Shown here in pieces: positions 34,215-45,730 of a stretch of DNA of 64,000 bases (position 1 is its first letter; each line of letters begins with the position of its first letter). The notes under the pieces were generated by a model that saw nothing but the letters and a program-made list of their open reading frames with translations, was not told the DNA's origin and made no database searches. Origin of the DNA: Pyronema omphalodes (Eukaryota; Ascomycota; Pezizomycetes; Pezizales; Pyronemataceae); assembly GCA_024516155.1 (NCBI GenBank), contig JAJJXM010000065.1:124001-188000 (forward strand). Direction: 5' to 3'. The translations under genes and the position numbers were made by a program.

Positions 34215-35623
34215 CTACTCATCATTCCTAGCTCTAATCCTAGTCCACCGACCCACACCACCAGTAACACTCGACGGCCCCGTCGGACCCAACAACTCCT
34301 CCGCCTCCTCCTCAAAAGCCTGTACAGACCTCCTCCTTTCTCTCCCCGCCTCGGGCATCATATCCCAATCCGCCGCCATAGTTTCCTGTTGCAGAGTGTA
34401 TCTAATTCTATCAGCAATTAAATTCGGCCGCAACTTAAAATCCTTCATCACGACCGAATTCCTAGCGTTTGCAAGGTACCCGGAGATAGTTGCATGTGAA
34501 ACTTTGCCGAAGGTTGGACTATCTACTGCTGTACTGTCTTTGGCTACTAGGAGCTTCCACATGCAGAGTCCCATGTTTGTGGCGTCTTCGACTTCGTTGA
34601 TGGGTAGCCCTTGGGAATAACAGAGCCAGGAAACGTTGAGGGATAGCATGGAGATGCCTTCTAGGAAGCGGGAGTATTTTTGGGGGTCTTCTCGGGAGAG
34701 GGAAGATAGTGGGGAGTCGATGTTGAGGGGACGAGTGATGAGACGGTTGTTTAATAGTCCGCGGATGGAGTTGTTGGGGTTTTCGCGGTTGGAGAGGATG
34801 ATTTCGTGGGGGAGTTTTAGGCCTAGGTAATGGGAGACTAGGACTAGGAGGTGGGAGAGGTGGGAGAGTGAAACGTTGAAATTGGTGTATTGATGGGCTA
34901 GATTGAAGCAATATCTCACATCAGCTTCCCTTTTTTTTTTGACTAAAAGCAAATGGGAATATAACATACTATTCAAATCCGTTAAAAGATTCGGTATAGG
35001 AATTCCCCCAATTAAGTACTCCACCCTCCCACTCCTTCGTCGCTTTAACCTTAATCCATATAACCCCGCAGCTTCTCGACATAGCTGACTTCTTGCTTCT
35101 ATCATACGGGTGTAGACCATTTTCGATTTCTGGTTCATTTTCTTCACTTCCGTTTTAATACCCTCCAGCATATCCCTTCGTTTCTGATCAACCTTTCTTG
35201 CATCCTCCAGTTTCTTTCGTCTTAAAGCTACCTCGCTTCTTAGGTGTTCAATCTGGGCCTTATCTATACCATGTCAGTACCATCCAATATCAATCTTAAC
35301 GATATCCGTCAAATTCCACCGTCCGGACTTGCAATAGATCAAAACATACCCTCCCCCCTACCATCCCTTAACCTTTCCACCTCCTGTCTCAACCCCTTTA
35401 ACCTCTCCCTCAACCCCTCCGCCTCCGCCTTCTTCGTCCAAAACTCCTGAACAGAACTCTCCAGCTGCTCCTGAACTATATCCCCAGTTTCATCCCGAGC
35501 CGCAGTGGCGAATAATATCTGTGTTCGGGATTCCCAAACGGAGGCTTGGGCACAGGATACACAGAGGATTTGGGAGCTTGAATGGAAGCAGATGGAACAG
35601 GGGAAGTTGTGGTGGGTCGTCAT
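34215..35623 (-). CDS. ATG14: Atg14/Barkor-type autophagy protein
   Basis: Two exons (35350-35623 and 34215-35263) give 440 residues from the ATG at 35623. The N-terminus has a four-cysteine motif, C9-X2-C12-X8-C21-X2-C24, as in fungal Atg14. A coiled-coil region (about residues 55-150, rich in Glu, Lys, Arg and Leu) is followed by a UVRAG/Atg14-like domain with YCFNLAHQYTNFNVSLSHL and LPHEIIL. The C-terminal 60 residues are charged. Atg14 is the autophagy-specific subunit that directs the Vps34 PI3-kinase complex to the phagophore through coiled-coil contact with Atg6. The 86-bp intron interrupts the coiled coil and restores RDGRGEDKAQIEHL-type heptads. The related Vps38/UVRAG branch is the alternative, but the Cys motif favours Atg14. 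Confidence 0.82.
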
Positions 35624-37787
35624 TGTGAGGTGGTGATGGTAGTGGTGGTAGTGGTAGTGGTAGTGGTAGTGGTGGTGGTGGTGATGGTAGTGGTAGTAGT
35701 TATGTCAAGGACGTTCGTTGCGTAGATCCAATGCTCTGAAAGCCGTCTGGTAAATCCAGCACTTCTAACCCAGCACTTCTAACCCAGCACTTCTAACCCA
35801 GCACCTCGTAAACCCCGCACTACAAAATCTCAGTTGTAGCCCTCGACACCCAGCACCTAACTTCCTGCTCAAATAGTTCCAATAACAGCCTGAACTCCTG
35901 GTTGCGACTGCGACGGTTGCGGTTGCTTTTTCAGACTTCCGGGTGGATATTACGGGTTGGAACTATCGCCACCACCTTCGTCGTCGTCGGCGGCGTCGTT
36001 GGTGTAGTTGCTGTAGTCGTCGCTGCTGTAGTTGTAGTTGCTGTAGTTGTAGTTGCTGTAGTTGTAGTCGCCGCTACCTTTGTCGTCGCTGCCACAGCTA
36101 TAGTTGCCGTAGTCGTCGTTGCTGTAGTCCTTCCTTCCGCTACCTTTATCGTCGCTGCCACCGCTATAGTTCTCGCCTTCAATCCTCAGTCCTCAGTCCG
36201 CTCAGTGTACCGTATCTACACGAGCTATAACCAGCTATAACCAGCTATAACCAGCTACAACCAGCTCTCCAAACAATCGTGGCGAGAGGTTATAAAAGCT
36301 GCTGAGTCTAAACAGTTCGTAGTAGCCGCAGTTGCAGTTGCAGTGGCAGTCCGTAGTAGCCGCAGTTGCAGTTGCAGTTGCAGTTGCAGTGGCAGTTGCA
36401 GTGGGGGGTGGTAGCAATGGTCGCGGGCCGTAGCAGTAGTCGCGGGTTGGTCGTGGTGATAATCGTGGTGATACTCCTGGTGATAGTTGTGTTCCCGTCC
36501 CGTATCAAAGCTCTCCAAATACCTAATAGGCGGATCCACGAGCTTAGCAGATCTAGGCTGATCGTTGCGGGGTGATAGTTGCAGTGGTAGTCGTGGTCGC
36601 GGCGGTAGTGGTAGTCGCGGTGTTATCGCGGAGTGAGCAGTAAGTAGCACTATAGCAGTTGCAGTCGCAGTCGCGGGGTTCCACCAGCAGCAAGTAAGAG
36701 CTCTCATATGTAGCCACCATATGCGCCCGCCGCCTGTAGCCTAGCCTGGTTCCTTCAGCAGCGGTCAGCTACTACCTCACTCAAGCTGTCTCTTCCTAAG
36801 TTAAGCTGCTACACGAGAAAAAAAAAAAATTATGAAAAATATGTATATATATATATTATTTACTATTCAGCGCGCAAACTATCACGACTACGAGTAACGA
36901 CTGGTGTACATAGTGAGAGGAGGGGGCTTTGGACTTAGGCCCGGCGGGGGCACGTGCTGCTTGAGCTTCAGTTTGGGTTTGGGTTTGGGTTTTGACTTTC
37001 TATGGTTTGATGGTTCTGGTTCTGGTTATATATAATGTATCTATATAGCTCTGGCCATGCGTCTTTTGCTTTTTTTGCTGAGAAGAACTCAAAATCCAAA
37101 ATCCAAAAACCGTCAAATTAGTAGTAGTAGTAATCAATCAACCATACAATCACAAAACACAAATTCCAAAACCATGAACTAAGCAAACACAGAATCCAGA
37201 CACAGAATCCAGATACTACAGTTTACAGTTTACAGTTTACAGTTTACTGTTCACCACAACAAAAATTTCAAATCAGTAAGTGTGTGTGTGTGTGTGTGGG
37301 ATTTGATATATGTATATGAGTGTACATATACCATCTTTTTTTTTAAAAAAAAAAAGAATTATCAAGAGTACATGGGAGTAGTCTTTACTATGTATTTACT
37401 ATGTCCCACAATATCAGGGCAAAATCAAAAAAAAAGGGGGATAAGTATAAGTATAAAACATCAAACACAATAACGAAGAAAAATTTATTGCACCGGGGTG
37501 GATTAGTGATGAAGAATGGTGTTTTACAGTCGATATGATGTTTTGTGATAGTTGGTTTTATTGATAATACCTAATACCCAACACTTGTAGATACGGATGC
37601 CTTTGTACTTGTGTTTGTGTAATCATGTATTTATATCTAATGATCCAATAATCCAATAATCCCCTTTTTGCATTGTTTTTTAAATTGCCTGTATTACTGC
37701 CCTACCACCCCCACCCCCCTCTACATCCCCACCCCCCCAACCCCCCACCCCGCACCCACCCCACCCCCTCCTCTTCCTCCTCCCCTC
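35624..37787. other. Repeat-filled intergenic region
   Basis: No gene is supported. It holds GGTAGT-type repeats (35635-35700), a 14-bp tandem CAGCACTTCTAACC (about 35757-35804), GTAGTY/GTTGCA trinucleotide-like arrays (35990-36130 and 36310-36410) and TG repeats near 37279. The right end (37690-37787) is C-rich and lies at the 3' side of the thymidylate synthase gene. Valine- or threonine-rich frames over the arrays are artefacts. Confidence 0.6.
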
Positions 37788-38783
<996 letters not shown>

Positions 38784-39236
38784 TGTGGGGTTGGTCTACC
38801 GTCTCGTGCGTCGGGATGGTGATGGAGGAAGTTGACGCGATGTGGGGGAGGAATTCGAAGGGAGACGTGTAGCGTGTATAGTGGCAACGCAGGCTACCCT
38901 AAGAAATCACGTTATGCATCAGGTTCGCCACCAGTAAGGGAAAACGTGTTCTATGATGTATGCTTTTCTTTCGGCGGTCAACAAAAGAAAAGTCCCGCTA
39001 TGATGCCTGGAATTGAAGTATAAAAAAAAAAAAAAAAAAAAACTCCCACAAACATACAGACAAGATGTAGGCGCCCCATAAAAATGCAATGGAATAAACG
39101 AAAAGATAAAAAAAGAAAGAAAAAGGAAACCCAAAGACGCCAGATATGAAAACAGACAAAAAAGAAAGAAAGAAAGAAATAAAACGGTATGTAGACCAAA
39201 AAAAGAAACAACAAAAATAACTAGCTGGAAAGCTAT
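38784..39236. other. Intergenic region upstream of thymidylate synthase
   Basis: This 450-bp stretch holds the promoter of thymidylate synthase at its left end and the 3' end of the LysM-like gene at its right end. It contains an A-rich run at about 39022-39041 and AG/AAAG repeats toward 39180. No gene is seen. Confidence 0.4.
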
Positions 39237-40454
39237 CTAAACATCCCTGTCCCTTACAGCTCTCCTTCTCGGAGCTCCATTCGTAGTTGAAGATCTCGGA
39301 CTATCATTATCACCCTTTATCTTTAAATCCGAAACCATTTCAATCAGCTCACCCGCTCCATCAACGGTGGTCCAAAACCCCTCTCCAAACCTCCTCATCC
39401 AACCTTCCACCGCCCCCGCTCTCGCACCTGCACCTCTCGCTAGCTCCCCCCACTCAAAACTCGGCAGCTCTAGCTCCCTCTCCTCTTCTGGATGAAAGCT
39501 ATGAACACCGGGGGTCATCCAACGGGGTCTTCCCTGATCGAGTTCATGTATTCCGTTGGAAATACCAACCGCACTTCCAATTGGCACCTCCTCCTGTTCC
39601 GGATTCTGTTTCTTCCGTTTTGCTCTTCTTGGCAACAAAACCCCCACAGTAGTAACCCCTAAATTCCCCGGTAATATAGTTTTAGAATGAAATTTCCATC
39701 TCCTAGCAGCATTTTCATCATCCTGTTCCTCCTCTTCTTCTTGTTGTTGTATCTTCGTCTTACTTTTTTCTTCCTCCGTTACTGGTCTTCCTCGAACTTG
39801 ACAGGAGTCAACCGGAATCAATAGTTCCCTTCTACTCTGTACTGCATCCCCAGCCCATAGTGAATTTGTCCTTAACACTGCACTCGCGATGGTATCATAC
39901 GCAATTACCACCCCTTCTAATGTCGTGCTGGGCGTAACGGGATGTACGTAAACCAGGGTCTTTTGCTGATCTTGAGCAGGTGGCGAAGGAGGCGGAGTCG
40001 CAGGACGGTGGGACGAAGGGGTAGCTTTATGTTTATTTGCGATAGTAGCCGTAGTCGTAGCCGTAGAAGCAGCAGCAGCAGCAGCAGCAGCAGTACCAGA
40101 AGTAGTAGTAGTAGTATACTCCTCGCTCTCCGTGGAAACAATCGAGGAGGCAAGAGAAGCCAGAGACGAAGCGTAAGATTTCATTCCTCGGGTAGAGCTA
40201 GTCATCGAAGGGGCTTTCGAAGATTTTTGTTGAGGTTTTGGATATTGTTGAACCAAAGCTTCACCTGAGAGGAAGGAAGTGATGGTAGATTTCCATGATG
40301 AAGTTTGTTCCCCGGTTATGGTTGTAGCTGTATTTGTGGCTGCGGTATTAGATGTTTCTTCGGGTTTGGATACGGTGGATGTTGTTGTATTGGATACGGA
40401 ATCCCCAGCAGCACGGCGTCGTGATCGTAGAGTAGAGGGCGGCGAGGCGCTCAT
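39237..40454 (-). CDS. Intracellular LysM-like domain protein
   Basis: This single-exon gene encodes 405 residues from the ATG at 40454. The N-terminal 160 residues are low-complexity Ser/Thr/Ala with an eight-alanine run (about 122-129). A LysM-like module spans about residues 167-217 (YVHPVTPSTTLEGVVIAYDT followed by NSLWAGDAVQSRRELLIPVD). The C-terminal half is acidic then Arg/Trp-containing (about 250-405). There is no signal peptide, so this resembles the intracellular LYSMD-like fungal proteins rather than secreted LysM effectors. Its function is unknown. The GlyArg-rich tail ends RRRAVRDRDV. Confidence 0.8.
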   Translation of the reverse strand: MSASPPSTLRSRRRAAGDSVSNTTTSTVSKPEETSNTAATNTATTITGEQTSSWKSTITSFLSGEALVQQYPKPQQKSSKAPSMTSSTRGMKSYASSLASLASSIVSTESEEYTTTTTSGTAAAAAAAASTATTTATIANKHKATPSSHRPATPPPSPPAQDQQKTLVYVHPVTPSTTLEGVVIAYDTIASAVLRTNSLWAGDAVQSRRELLIPVDSCQVRGRPVTEEEKSKTKIQQQEEEEEQDDENAARRWKFHSKTILPGNLGVTTVGVLLPRRAKRKKQNPEQEEVPIGSAVGISNGIHELDQGRPRWMTPGVHSFHPEEERELELPSFEWGELARGAGARAGAVEGWMRRFGEGFWTTVDGAGELIEMVSDLKIKGDNDSPRSSTTNGAPRRRAVRDRDV

Positions 40455-41007
40455 TGTCGTGGCCGAAGAAAAGGTCGCATGTATGGTTATGGTATGTTTT
40501 CTAACCTTCTGGGTTGTAGTTGAAGGCTGGCCAGGTGTTGGACAGGTTGAGTGGTGAACAGACGGTGCGATCAGACAGGAACAGTAAGCTGGAATCTGGG
40601 ATTCTGTTTTGGGAGCGAGGGGGGTGAGGAGGGGGGGTGGCGGCTACAAGCTAGGAGCTAGACTGCTAGGGACTACAGGGACTCTAAGGACTCTAGGGAC
40701 ATTCTAAGGTTCAGCAAAACGTAATATGGTACTCTATGCTATACCTACTTGCAGCCGCAGGAGCAGCAGCCGCAGCAGCAGAAAAAACGTGACAACCTGA
40801 CAACCTGACAACATGACAACGCGACAACGTGATATCTGTATGGCATATGCCAGTCTATACCAGTCAAGCCAAAATCCAATTAAAAAAAAAAAAAAAAAAC
40901 TGCAATTCCAAGCCCAAATCAATCCAAATCAATCCAAGTCATCCAAATTATCCAAATTATCCAAAACAAAAAAAAAAAAAATAAACGCCATTCGTAACAA
41001 ATCGAGC

Positions 41008-41177
41008 AAATCCATAAAATCCATAAAATCCATAAAATCCATAAAATCCATAAAATCCATAAAATCCATAAAATCCATAAAATCCATAAAATCCATAAAA
41101 TCCATAAAATCCATAAAATCCATAAAATCCATAAAATCCAGCAAATCCATCAAATCCAGCAAATCCAGCAAATCTAG
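41008..41177. repeat. (CCATAAAAT)n minisatellite
   Basis: About 14-15 near-perfect copies of a 9-bp unit are followed by degenerate variants with CAGCAAATC. Because the unit is 9 bp, it reads as KSI repeats on the plus strand and MDF repeats on the minus strand. These are not proteins. Confidence 0.9.
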
Positions 41178-42140
41178 CATATAAAAAAGCACAGAGCTCG
41201 TTTACTCGTTTACTGGTTTACTAGTTTCCGCAAAGCGCAGCGCAGAAGCAGTGCAGCGCAAGCAGAAAAAAACGCACAGAGTACATGTATGTATGTATGT
41301 ATGTATGCAAAATACCCAGGCATACCCAGTCATACCTAGACATACCCGTACGCAGACATACGAGGAAATCTCCATTATGATTATGCGTATGCGTATGCGT
41401 AGATATAAGTGAGGTGAGGTGAGACTTATTATCTGTTATTTATTATCTGTTATTCAAGATTTATTATTTGAGATTTAAGACTTGAATGCAGAGTTCATAG
41501 TTCATAGTTCATAGTTCAAAGTCCATAGTCCAAAGTCCAAAGTCCAAAGTCCATAGTTCAGAGTTCAAAGTTCTCTGGTCAGCTTGACTGGGGAGCAGAG
41601 TGAGGGAGATGCCCCTGCCCTGTCGCCTTGGGAATAGGATTCATCATGCACCGTATACACTGGATACAATTACATAATACATAATTACATAATACATACA
41701 ACCTACTACGCGGGGGGGGGGGGGGGGGGTTGGGAAGGGGGGTGGATAATTAATGAGGTAAAAAAAAAAGGAAAAAACAGTAGAAATACAATACAATACA
41801 ACATGATTCCAATATTTTTTTTGTCCATCCTGTCTTTACTAAAGGTCTACTAAAAGTCCACTAAAATAGATCAACTAAAAGTCCACTAAAATAGATCAAC
41901 CAAACAGATCAACTAAATAAAATAAAACACTACAAATAGAAAAACGAATCAATCAATCAAAAAATAAAAAAAACTAAAAACCAAAAACCAAAAACCAAAA
42001 ACCAAAACCAAAAAAACCAAAAAAAACCAAAAACCAAAACCCAAAAACCAAAAAAACCAAAAACCAAAATAAAAAAAAACAAAAAAAAAACAAAAAAAAA
42101 ACTACAGAATTCACTTTTATATTATACAATCATTAATATC

Positions 42141-42740
42141 ATTAGTATCACAATCACAATCACAATCACAATCACAATCAATCCCATCCCAACCCATCCC
42201 ATCCCATCCCATCACATCCCATCCATCCCATCCCATCCATCCCATGCCATCCCATGCCATCCATAATTTCAATTTCCAAACCCCTCTTCTATATCCTTGA
42301 ATGCAACCATATAACCATATAACCAAGTAACCATATAACCATATAACCATATAACCATGTAACCATATAACCAAGTAACCAAGTAACCAAGTAACCATGT
42401 AACCATATAACCAAGTAACCATGTAACCATATAACCATGTAACCGTTATGTATACGCTTACGACATTTCTTATTGCGTTATTCTTTTGTAGTGATATTAC
42501 ATGCGGTTTATTAAAGGGGGTGGGTGCTTTTTTTGTGCTATGTGCTATGTGCTATGTGCTATGGATACAGATACAGATACAGATACAGATACAGATACGG
42601 GAGTCATCATGCGTCACGTCGTACTGGGGGGGTTCGTGGGGGTTGTTTTAGCGGCGTGGGTAATCTATGGCGGGCTTCAACGGGCTTCAATGGGCTTCAA
42701 TGGGCTTCAGCGGGCTTCAGCGGGCTTCAGCGGGCTTCAG
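42141..42740. repeat. Cluster of five different short tandem arrays
   Basis: Within 600 bp there are AATCAC repeats (about 42150-42182), CCATCCCAT-type repeats (about 42180-42262), an 8-bp RTAACCAW array (about 42306-42444), a CTATGTG array plus an ATACAG array (about 42538-42598) and seven exact-period copies of a 10-bp YGGGCTTCAR unit (42671-42740). Unit lengths differ, so the arrays arose separately. Confidence 0.8.
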
Positions 42741-42784
42741 CGACCTATGGCGGTCTTCAACAGCCTTCGGCGGCCGTTGGCAAG

Positions 42785-43789
42785 TTAAAACAAATCAATA
42801 TCCCTATCGACAGCTCTCTGAGCCTTAGGAACATAACCCTCTATCGCCGCCGTTCTATCCTCCATATCCTCATCCAAATCCTCACCTGGCGCACTAATCA
42901 TAACCGACTTCATCTCCCTCTCCAATACATCCACCAAAATCTCCTGTCCCGTAACCGGAGTATTCCTTTCCCTTTTCAATTCCTCATCCCTAATGCCCAC
43001 TGCCTGTAGCGCATCCACAAGACTACTCATCCCGGGTCTTTTCACCTCTTCCTCCGCCATTCCATCTTCCAGTAAACTCCACCCAGGTTCCCAACCCTCG
43101 GCAGGTTCCTCACTATCCAAATCCACACCTCTAACCTCCCCAGTATTCTGATCCACCTCAACACATCCCACCACCTCTTTCCGTGTCCAGGCGGGTTCGG
43201 GGTTAAGTTGTACCCTTACCCATAATGCTTTTTTCGCACAAGAATCGCTACAGAAACGTTCGACTTGTTTACGGTCTACCCAGTGGCCGGATTTGGATAA
43301 TGCTAGACGACTACTGCCGCGTTTCTTTTGTGGGAGAGGACATAAAGTGTAGCCGCAGAGGTTTAGGATGTTGCGTTCTTCGAGGAGGGAGTCGTAGTCG
43401 CTGGGGGTGAAGAATCGGAGGTGGTGCTGGAAGAGGGTTATGTCCCTTTGACTTGGGGGTGGTGAGGTCTGAGACGCAGTCTTAGACCTTGTTGCAGTCG
43501 TAGACGCAGATGTCGTCGCAGAACCAGTTGTAGTAGAAGATACCACAGACTTACCACCACCACCACCGCCCCGGAATCCATCCCGTTTCCCTCCACCCCC
43601 AGGTTTCGTAATAGGAGGCGTAGGAAGATCTAAAAGGTACAGTAAAGAATCTAGAACTGATGCCTCGAGAACTTTCCGGATTTGTAGAGAGGAGGCGTGG
43701 GTTATTGCGATTCGTCGGGCTTCCGCTGGTGTTGGTAATGATGGCTTTTTGAGGATCGATTTGGGCGTGTCGCCGAGGGATATGGACAT
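42785..43789 (-). CDS. Rtr1/RPAP2-type RNA polymerase II CTD phosphatase-like protein
   Basis: This single-exon gene encodes 334 residues from the ATG at 43789. The N-terminal 115 residues include a Gly-rich loop and Ser/Thr-rich low complexity. The Rtr1/RPAP2 zinc region has C145-X4-C150 (NLCGYTLCPLP) and C180-X3-C184 (ERFCSDSCAKKALWV), followed by RVQLNPEPAW, the pattern of the RPAP2/Rtr1 family. Family members act on Ser5 phosphorylation of the RNA polymerase II CTD and on polymerase assembly or import. The fourth ligand position is Cys here. In the yeast protein it is described as His, as I recall, so this should be checked. The C-terminus is acidic. It is near the 10-bp array at its 3' end. 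Confidence 0.82.
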   Translation of the reverse strand: MSISLGDTPKSILKKPSLPTPAEARRIAITHASSLQIRKVLEASVLDSLLYLLDLPTPPITKPGGGGKRDGFRGGGGGGKSVVSSTTTGSATTSASTTATRSKTASQTSPPPSQRDITLFQHHLRFFTPSDYDSLLEERNILNLCGYTLCPLPQKKRGSSRLALSKSGHWVDRKQVERFCSDSCAKKALWVRVQLNPEPAWTRKEVVGCVEVDQNTGEVRGVDLDSEEPAEGWEPGWSLLEDGMAEEEVKRPGMSSLVDALQAVGIRDEELKRERNTPVTGQEILVDVLEREMKSVMISAPGEDLDEDMEDRTAAIEGYVPKAQRAVDRDIDLF

Positions 43790-44503
43790 TGCTGCTGGTG
43801 GTGGTTGTGGTGCTGCTGTTGGTGATGTTGGTGGTGGTGGTGGTGCTACGGGTGCTGCTGGTGCTGGTGATGTTGCTGGTGCGGGGTTTCAGTTTTCGAT
43901 TTTCGGTTTTCGATTCTGGGCAGCAGACGATTGTATTAGATTATGAGAAATTAAAACCGTATATCAAATCGCGAAGCTATACAAAGTCGTAAAGTAGCGA
44001 AGTTATGCCGTGCCGTGCCGTCGAAGCTGAAAAGTCCTGCCGTGCCGTGTAAAGTTGCAAAGTCCCCGATAAAAGAAAGGATCAAGCCAGCTATTTGTAC
44101 CCCCCCCTCGACGTGTTGGTGTTGATTCGTTATCTATTGGTCGCGTAGTTTTTTTGGCGGGGTTATGTACCCAGCCTAGAACAGAACCTAGAACCTGGGT
44201 CCCTTTGCGGCGGTGCTTCTGCTATGTATGGGGTTTGGGTTCTAAGGGTGCTGCTATGTACCGCTGCTGTTGATGCTACTGGGACAGGCGAGAGGCTGCT
44301 GGACTGGCTGCTGGATGGAATGATGGATAGACGGAAGGTTCCGAGGGATGGATGCAGGTCCGTTTTGTCACTGGAGTTTGGAGTCTGGAAAGGTTACGGA
44401 GAGGTTGCGTGAGAACTGGGATGGAAGGGGAATAGAAGAATACATAGAAGAAAGAAATAAGTGCAGTGTATAGCTGCTAGCATATTGTAGAATATCAGGC
44501 TTT

Positions 44504-44540
<37 letters not shown>

Positions 44541-45730
44541 ATTTCGGCAGGTGAATGGAAAGTTTTGATATATACGTGGGATGTTATTGCATGATGCTTT
44601 GGTATATATAATTGAACTGTATAACTGTAGGCAAATGTCTTTTGTCGATCAATATACTGTTCTGTATTTCATTGTTTCTTTTAGAGGGGGAGTGGCTTCT
44701 GGAAATAGTTTAGAGCATATGGTTACGATATGTACACTTTGAATATCAATAGCTTCCGAGTTTTACTTGCTGTGGAGCTGATTATGAGTATTGATAATTC
44801 GAGTCAGCAGTCTACTTACACATGCTTAAGCCTCCCCAGCATCACGTACATACCCGAATGATACCCGGTGAATTAGATGCCGATGACTGAGCAATTACCT
44901 TGCTGACGACTTGCCAACTCGCCGACTTGCTGACTTGCTGACTCGCACTCACAGTCTGACATCTACATATACATACCCCGCCCTCGCAGTTTATGCACAA
45001 CAACATACATACGACGACGACGGATCTGATGCTTGCGTAACGGGTGTGTTTTGCAGATATACATATGCAAAGTTCCGAGCCCCTCATCTCGATGGTCTTT
45101 AAATGTATCACCATATCCTATCCGAGAAATTCGAAACATCTAGAGAGGAGAGATAATCCACTTGTCTAAAGAGGGATGGAAGGACGGACCAAGAAAGCCC
45201 CGAAAGTGAATTGAATACGACGATCATGGGAACAGAATGGTTTGTTTGTAATCATGAATATTCTAAGGTATGTGTGTAAGATGTGCATCTTGAAATATCG
45301 AATGCTCGTACTGGATACAGCTTAAATACTGATATGATCTTGGAAATATATCTTGAAATACCAAATATTTTTAAATATATTTCCAATACTGAATGATTAT
45401 CAAATTCATCTCAAAAATAAATCCTCTTCAATACATCTTCATACTCCCCAAACCCTTTCTATTCACCCCCCTCACACACCCCCCCCCCCCCCCGGTTGGA
45501 GCTGCCCCCCGCTGACGTATTTGACTAACACCAAATAGGTTTCGTGCCTGTTACCGCCGCCACCCTCCCAAACACACCAATACAGTCCAGCCATCACAGG
45601 CAGCGGCCCCCTCTTCCGGACACCTTCATCCTAGCGACAAACACCTATAATCCGACATCGAGTCCATCCACGAAACATAAACAAAATCGACGCAAAATAA
45701 CGAAACCAGCCCGCAGCTGGCGCATAATCC
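43790..45730. other. Gene-free spacer upstream of the Bbc1-like gene
   Basis: No gene is supported. It includes GTGCTGGTG-type repeats next to the Rtr1 start (about 43790-43880), a T28 run (44505-44532), a C15 run (45479-45493), and pyrimidine-rich sequence (about 45540-45680) that probably forms the promoter and 5' UTR of the downstream gene. Confidence 0.45.

Larger units (their letters stand above)
40455..42784. other. Minisatellite-dense intergenic region
   Basis: No gene is supported. It contains the 9-bp array at 41008-41177, TATG repeats (about 41286-41308), GTTCATA repeats (about 41490-41520), a G18 run (41712-41729), a long A-rich run with CCAAAAA repeats (41975-42100), and the array cluster at 42140-42740 described separately. 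Confidence 0.6.

Noticed and set aside
35902..36240. Valine-rich frame and its Thr/Ala-rich opposite-strand partners
   Set aside because: They are translations of trinucleotide-like repeats.
40813..41192. KSI-repeat and MDF-repeat frames on opposite strands
   Set aside because: Both arise from the 9-bp array and have no other coding signal.
44842..45114. Cysteine-rich 90-codon minus-strand frame
   Set aside because: The tail is a GCAAGTC-type repeat and the cysteines have no fold-like spacing.
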